Source: JASEHD01 sp964471945 (lineage in GTDB: Bacteria; Bacteroidota; Ignavibacteria; UBA10030; SZUA-254). From it: a stretch of 43,065 nucleotides of DNA. Where the stretch lies: contig CAYYIJ010000010.1 of NCBI GenBank assembly GCA_964471945.1, positions 1 to 43,065 of the forward strand. Direction: 5' to 3'. The position numbers and the translations under genes are program-made. The notes under the pieces were generated by a model. That model had not been told where the DNA came from. It saw only the letters and a program-made list of their open reading frames with translations, and ran no database searches. Positions 40,911-43,065 of the stretch are shown one piece after another. Position 1 is the first letter of the stretch, and every line of letters starts with the position of its first letter.

Positions 40911-42873
40911 GATGTTTCGCTCTTATGTTATCAATTTCTAAGTTTATCTCCTCCCAGTGAAGATATGCTTGCCCGAGCGATATTTGTAACTCTTTATACT
41001 CATGTGTTAATCTTTTTACATGTGCACCGTCATCGAAGAAATCCGGTGATGCCATCGAGTTTTCAATCAATGATTTTTGTTTTTCCATTGTACTGATTAC
41101 ACTTTCGATTTTCTCAAGTTTTTCACGGAGCGGGAGCAGAAGCTTGAACAATTTTTGGCGTTTATCGGCATCCATCCGTTTTCGTTCTTTATATGAAAGA
41201 AGGTTTTCTTTTGAATCGATTTGGGATGTGAAATTTGAGATTTGAGGCTGCATAGTGGTGATATCACGTCCTTCTTTTTTCTTTGACAAATAATCAGAAA
41301 CATTGCCAATGAACGTCCGAACATTTCCCAAACTGAATTCGATAACCTTATTAATTATCGGATCAAGGAAAGAACGGTCGTGCGAAACTATGACATATGT
41401 ACCTTCATACTCCATCAACGCATCCTGCAAAACTTTCTTCGAGCGCATGTCGAGATGATTTGTTGGCTCGTCCATGATAAGAAAATTAGCCGGCTGTAAT
41501 AGCATTTTTGCGAGTGCAAGCCGACTTTTCTCGCCACCCGATAGTATTGATACTTTTTTGAAAACATCATCACCGTGAAAAAGGAATGATCCGAGGATTG
41601 TCCTTAGCTTTGTGCGAATTTCCCCGATTGCAACTTCATCAATTATCTGTATAGCTTCCCTCGTGTGATCAAGTTCCTCGGCTTGATGCTGACCGAAGTA
41701 AGAAAGGATAACATTGTGTCCAATTTTTCTTTCACCGCTCTGGAATGGTTCATTGTTGGCAAGAATTCTTACAAAAGTTGATTTCCCTGAGCCGTTAACG
41801 CCAACGACAGCAATCTTGTCTCCACGTTCTATTGAATAATTTAAATTCTCAAAAACTTTTATTTCACCATAACATTTTTTCAGGTTTTTCAATTCTATAA
41901 CTACAACACCACTTTGCAATGGAGATGGGAAGTGAAAACGGATTTCTTCCTCATCATTTTCAATTTCGATCAATTCCATCTTATCGAGCTGTTTGATCCG
42001 GCTCTGAACCTGTCTTGCTTTTGTTGCTTTATATCGGAAGCGTTCAATAAATCGCTCCGTCTGCTCGATTTTCTGCTGCTGATTTTTATAAGCATTAATC
42101 AGTTGTTCTTTTCGTACTACTTTTTCCTTTTCAAAGAACGAATAATTCCCTGAATAAACCTCAAGATTACACATACTAAGTGCGAGTGTTTTTTTCGTTA
42201 ACGAATCGAGGAACGCCCTATCGTGCGAGACAAGTATGATTGCGCCATTATAATTGTTCAAATATTCTTCAAGCCATTGAAGCGATTCGAGGTCGAGATG
42301 GTTCGTCGGCTCATCGAGCAGAAGCACGGATGGTTCTTGAAGTAAAAGTTTTGCGAGTGCGATACGCATCTGCCAGCCACCGCTGAATTCTTCTGTCTGT
42401 CGATTGAAATCGCTGACAGAGAAACCAAGCCCCATAAGCACGCGTTCGATTTTCGACTTCATGCGAAAGGCATCTAAATCTTCCAATTTATGCTGAAGCT
42501 CGCCGTAAACCTCGAGTGTTTCCATGTATTCATCGCTCGTTGTGTCGAGTAAGGTAAGACGCATGTGAGCTTCGTTTATCTCATCCTGTACCTGAATAAT
42601 GTCTTCAAATGCAGTCTCGACTTCATTGTAAAGTGCTTTGCCAGAAGCAATCACTCCATCCTGCGGTAAATAACCAACCGTTACATATCTCGCTTTTCCG
42701 ATTGTACCGCTTTCGGCTTGATTGATGCCTGCGATGATTTTAAGTAGCGTAGATTTACCAGTTCCGTTCGAGCCAACGAGCCCGATCCGATCGTGAGGAC
42801 CTATGACGAGCGAAACGTCATCAAACAATGTTCGACCACCATATTGGATTGATATATGATTAAGTGAAAGCAA
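40906..42873 (-). CDS. ABC-F family ATPase
   Basis: Soluble twin-ATPase protein of 655 aa; ABC-F proteins bind the ribosomal E site and modulate translation rather than transport. The first ATPase has Walker A GSNGTGKST (Lys40), signature FSGGWQMRIALA and LLLDEPTNHLD. The P-site tip-like linker spans about 240-300 (KARQVQSRIKQLDKM). The second has GVNGSGKST, LSGGEKSRLALA and LIMDEPTNHLD. The C-terminal extension is a coiled coil (about 560-655), as in the Uup/YheS-like groups; subgroup not assigned. The start is TTG at 42873. The stop codon lies in the terminal repeat of MITE-like element 2. Confidence 0.93.
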   Translation of the reverse strand: MLSLNHISIQYGGRTLFDDVSLVIGPHDRIGLVGSNGTGKSTLLKIIAGINQAESGTIGKARYVTVGYLPQDGVIASGKALYNEVETAFEDIIQVQDEINEAHMRLTLLDTTSDEYMETLEVYGELQHKLEDLDAFRMKSKIERVLMGLGFSVSDFNRQTEEFSGGWQMRIALAKLLLQEPSVLLLDEPTNHLDLESLQWLEEYLNNYNGAIILVSHDRAFLDSLTKKTLALSMCNLEVYSGNYSFFEKEKVVRKEQLINAYKNQQQKIEQTERFIERFRYKATKARQVQSRIKQLDKMELIEIENDEEEIRFHFPSPLQSGVVVIELKNLKKCYGEIKVFENLNYSIERGDKIAVVGVNGSGKSTFVRILANNEPFQSGERKIGHNVILSYFGQHQAEELDHTREAIQIIDEVAIGEIRTKLRTILGSFLFHGDDVFKKVSILSGGEKSRLALAKMLLQPANFLIMDEPTNHLDMRSKKVLQDALMEYEGTYVIVSHDRSFLDPIINKVIEFSLGNVRTFIGNVSDYLSKKKEGRDITTMQPQISNFTSQIDSKENLLSYKERKRMDADKRQKLFKLLLPLREKLEKIESVISTMEKQKSLIENSMASPDFFDDGAHVKRLTHEYKELQISLGQAYLHWEEINLEIDNIRAKHQ

Positions 42874-42902
42874 TTATAAATAAAGAGTAAGAGAACACAA
42901 TT

Positions 42903-42982
42903 GGGTTTTAACCCTCAAATGAGGGGCTGAAGCCCATGCTGGATTTTCGGAATTATTATTATCCCCGCGATAAATCGTGGGG
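42903..42982. repeat. Cluster of three short hairpins
   Basis: GGGTT-TT-AACCC (42903-42914), GGGCT-GA-AGCCC (42924-42935) and CCCCGCGAT-AA-ATCGTGGGG (42963-42982, with one G-T pair). The third directly follows the stop of the partial gene at the right edge and could help end its transcript. The 'CCCCGCGATAAATCG' type recurs in FCB-group intergenic DNA from memory. Confidence 0.65.
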
Positions 42983-43065
42983 TTATTTGTTGGTGATATT
43001 GAATCTCTGTGTAACATCAGCGTTCATGAACTGGCATTCACCACCGAGAATGAAAATACTGCAAA
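42983..43065 (-). CDS. 3' end of a further minus-strand gene, unrecognised
   Basis: An open frame enters from the right edge and ends in TAA at 42983-42985. The visible 26 residues (CSIFILGGECQFMNADVTQR, then FNITNK) are protein-like. The stop is followed at once by a hairpin, as expected of a real gene end. It is too short to identify. Confidence 0.4.
   Translation of the reverse strand, partial: CSIFILGGECQFMNADVTQRFNITNK

Noticed and set aside
1..43065. CRISPR arrays, tRNA and rRNA genes
   Set aside because: No regularly spaced identical repeats of CRISPR size and no recognisable tRNA cloverleaf or rRNA segment were seen in any intergenic stretch.

Overview
The window looks like the chromosome of an AT-rich member of the Fibrobacterota-Chlorobiota-Bacteroidota (FCB) group, most likely an Ignavibacteria-type lineage. 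The evidence is a surface protein ending in a type IX secretion (T9SS) sorting domain of the 'FPNPFNP' kind, a DUF5683 protein, class I aldolase FbaB, one TAnnTTTG-type promoter candidate, and intergenic hairpin repeats of the kind common in this group. The placement is inference; there is no rRNA gene to test it. No rRNA, tRNA, CRISPR array, prophage or transposase was seen.

Layout. 1-2768 (-): guaB (cut by the window start) and a glutaryl-CoA-dehydrogenase-type acyl-CoA dehydrogenase, separated by a degenerate heptanucleotide repeat. 2866-12783 (-): an envelope/signalling locus with two response regulators (one sigma-54 activator), a T9SS cargo protein, a secreted protein with a ten-residue repeat stalk, two paralogous membrane-anchored TPR-like proteins flanking a lipoprotein, and a large membrane pseudokinase with a PEGA-repeat exterior. 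Divergent from it, 12942-20481 (+): hybrid histidine kinase, RodZ-like protein, ligA, half of a GT9-like protein, a STAS protein and a sodium:solute symporter. 20482-21067 holds a CACTNAG inverted repeat and a gene remnant. 21068-28043: second symporter (+), aldehyde dehydrogenase, VOC protein and purE (-), uvrA (+). 28064-28467: a MITE-like element. 28490-31399 (-): beta-barrel protein, rlmI, fbaB. 31505-36714 (+): secreted isoaspartyl peptidase, small protein, HAD phosphatase, acpS, parA, parB, ridA, DUF5683 protein. 36725-38660 (-): PAS protein, membrane protein, lipoprotein. 38810-40750 (+): membrane protein with TPRs. 40755-40910: a second MITE-like element. 40906-42873 (-): ABC-F ATPase. 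The right edge holds hairpin repeats and the tail of another minus-strand gene.

How the genes work together. Most of the right half is housekeeping (nucleotide synthesis, repair, chromosome segregation, CoA/ACP chemistry). The coherent accessory unit is about 2.9-16 kb: the hybrid kinase and two response regulators could control a set of envelope proteins whose cytoplasmic face carries a catalytically degraded protein kinase. I know of no named system with this gene set; its unity is inferred from strand, spacing and shared architecture.

The most unusual DNA-level features are (i) two elements of different length sharing near-identical terminal inverted repeats, both placed between convergent genes, and (ii) degenerate 7- or 8-nt phased repeats lying against stop codons and, in one case, inside the uvrA reading frame.
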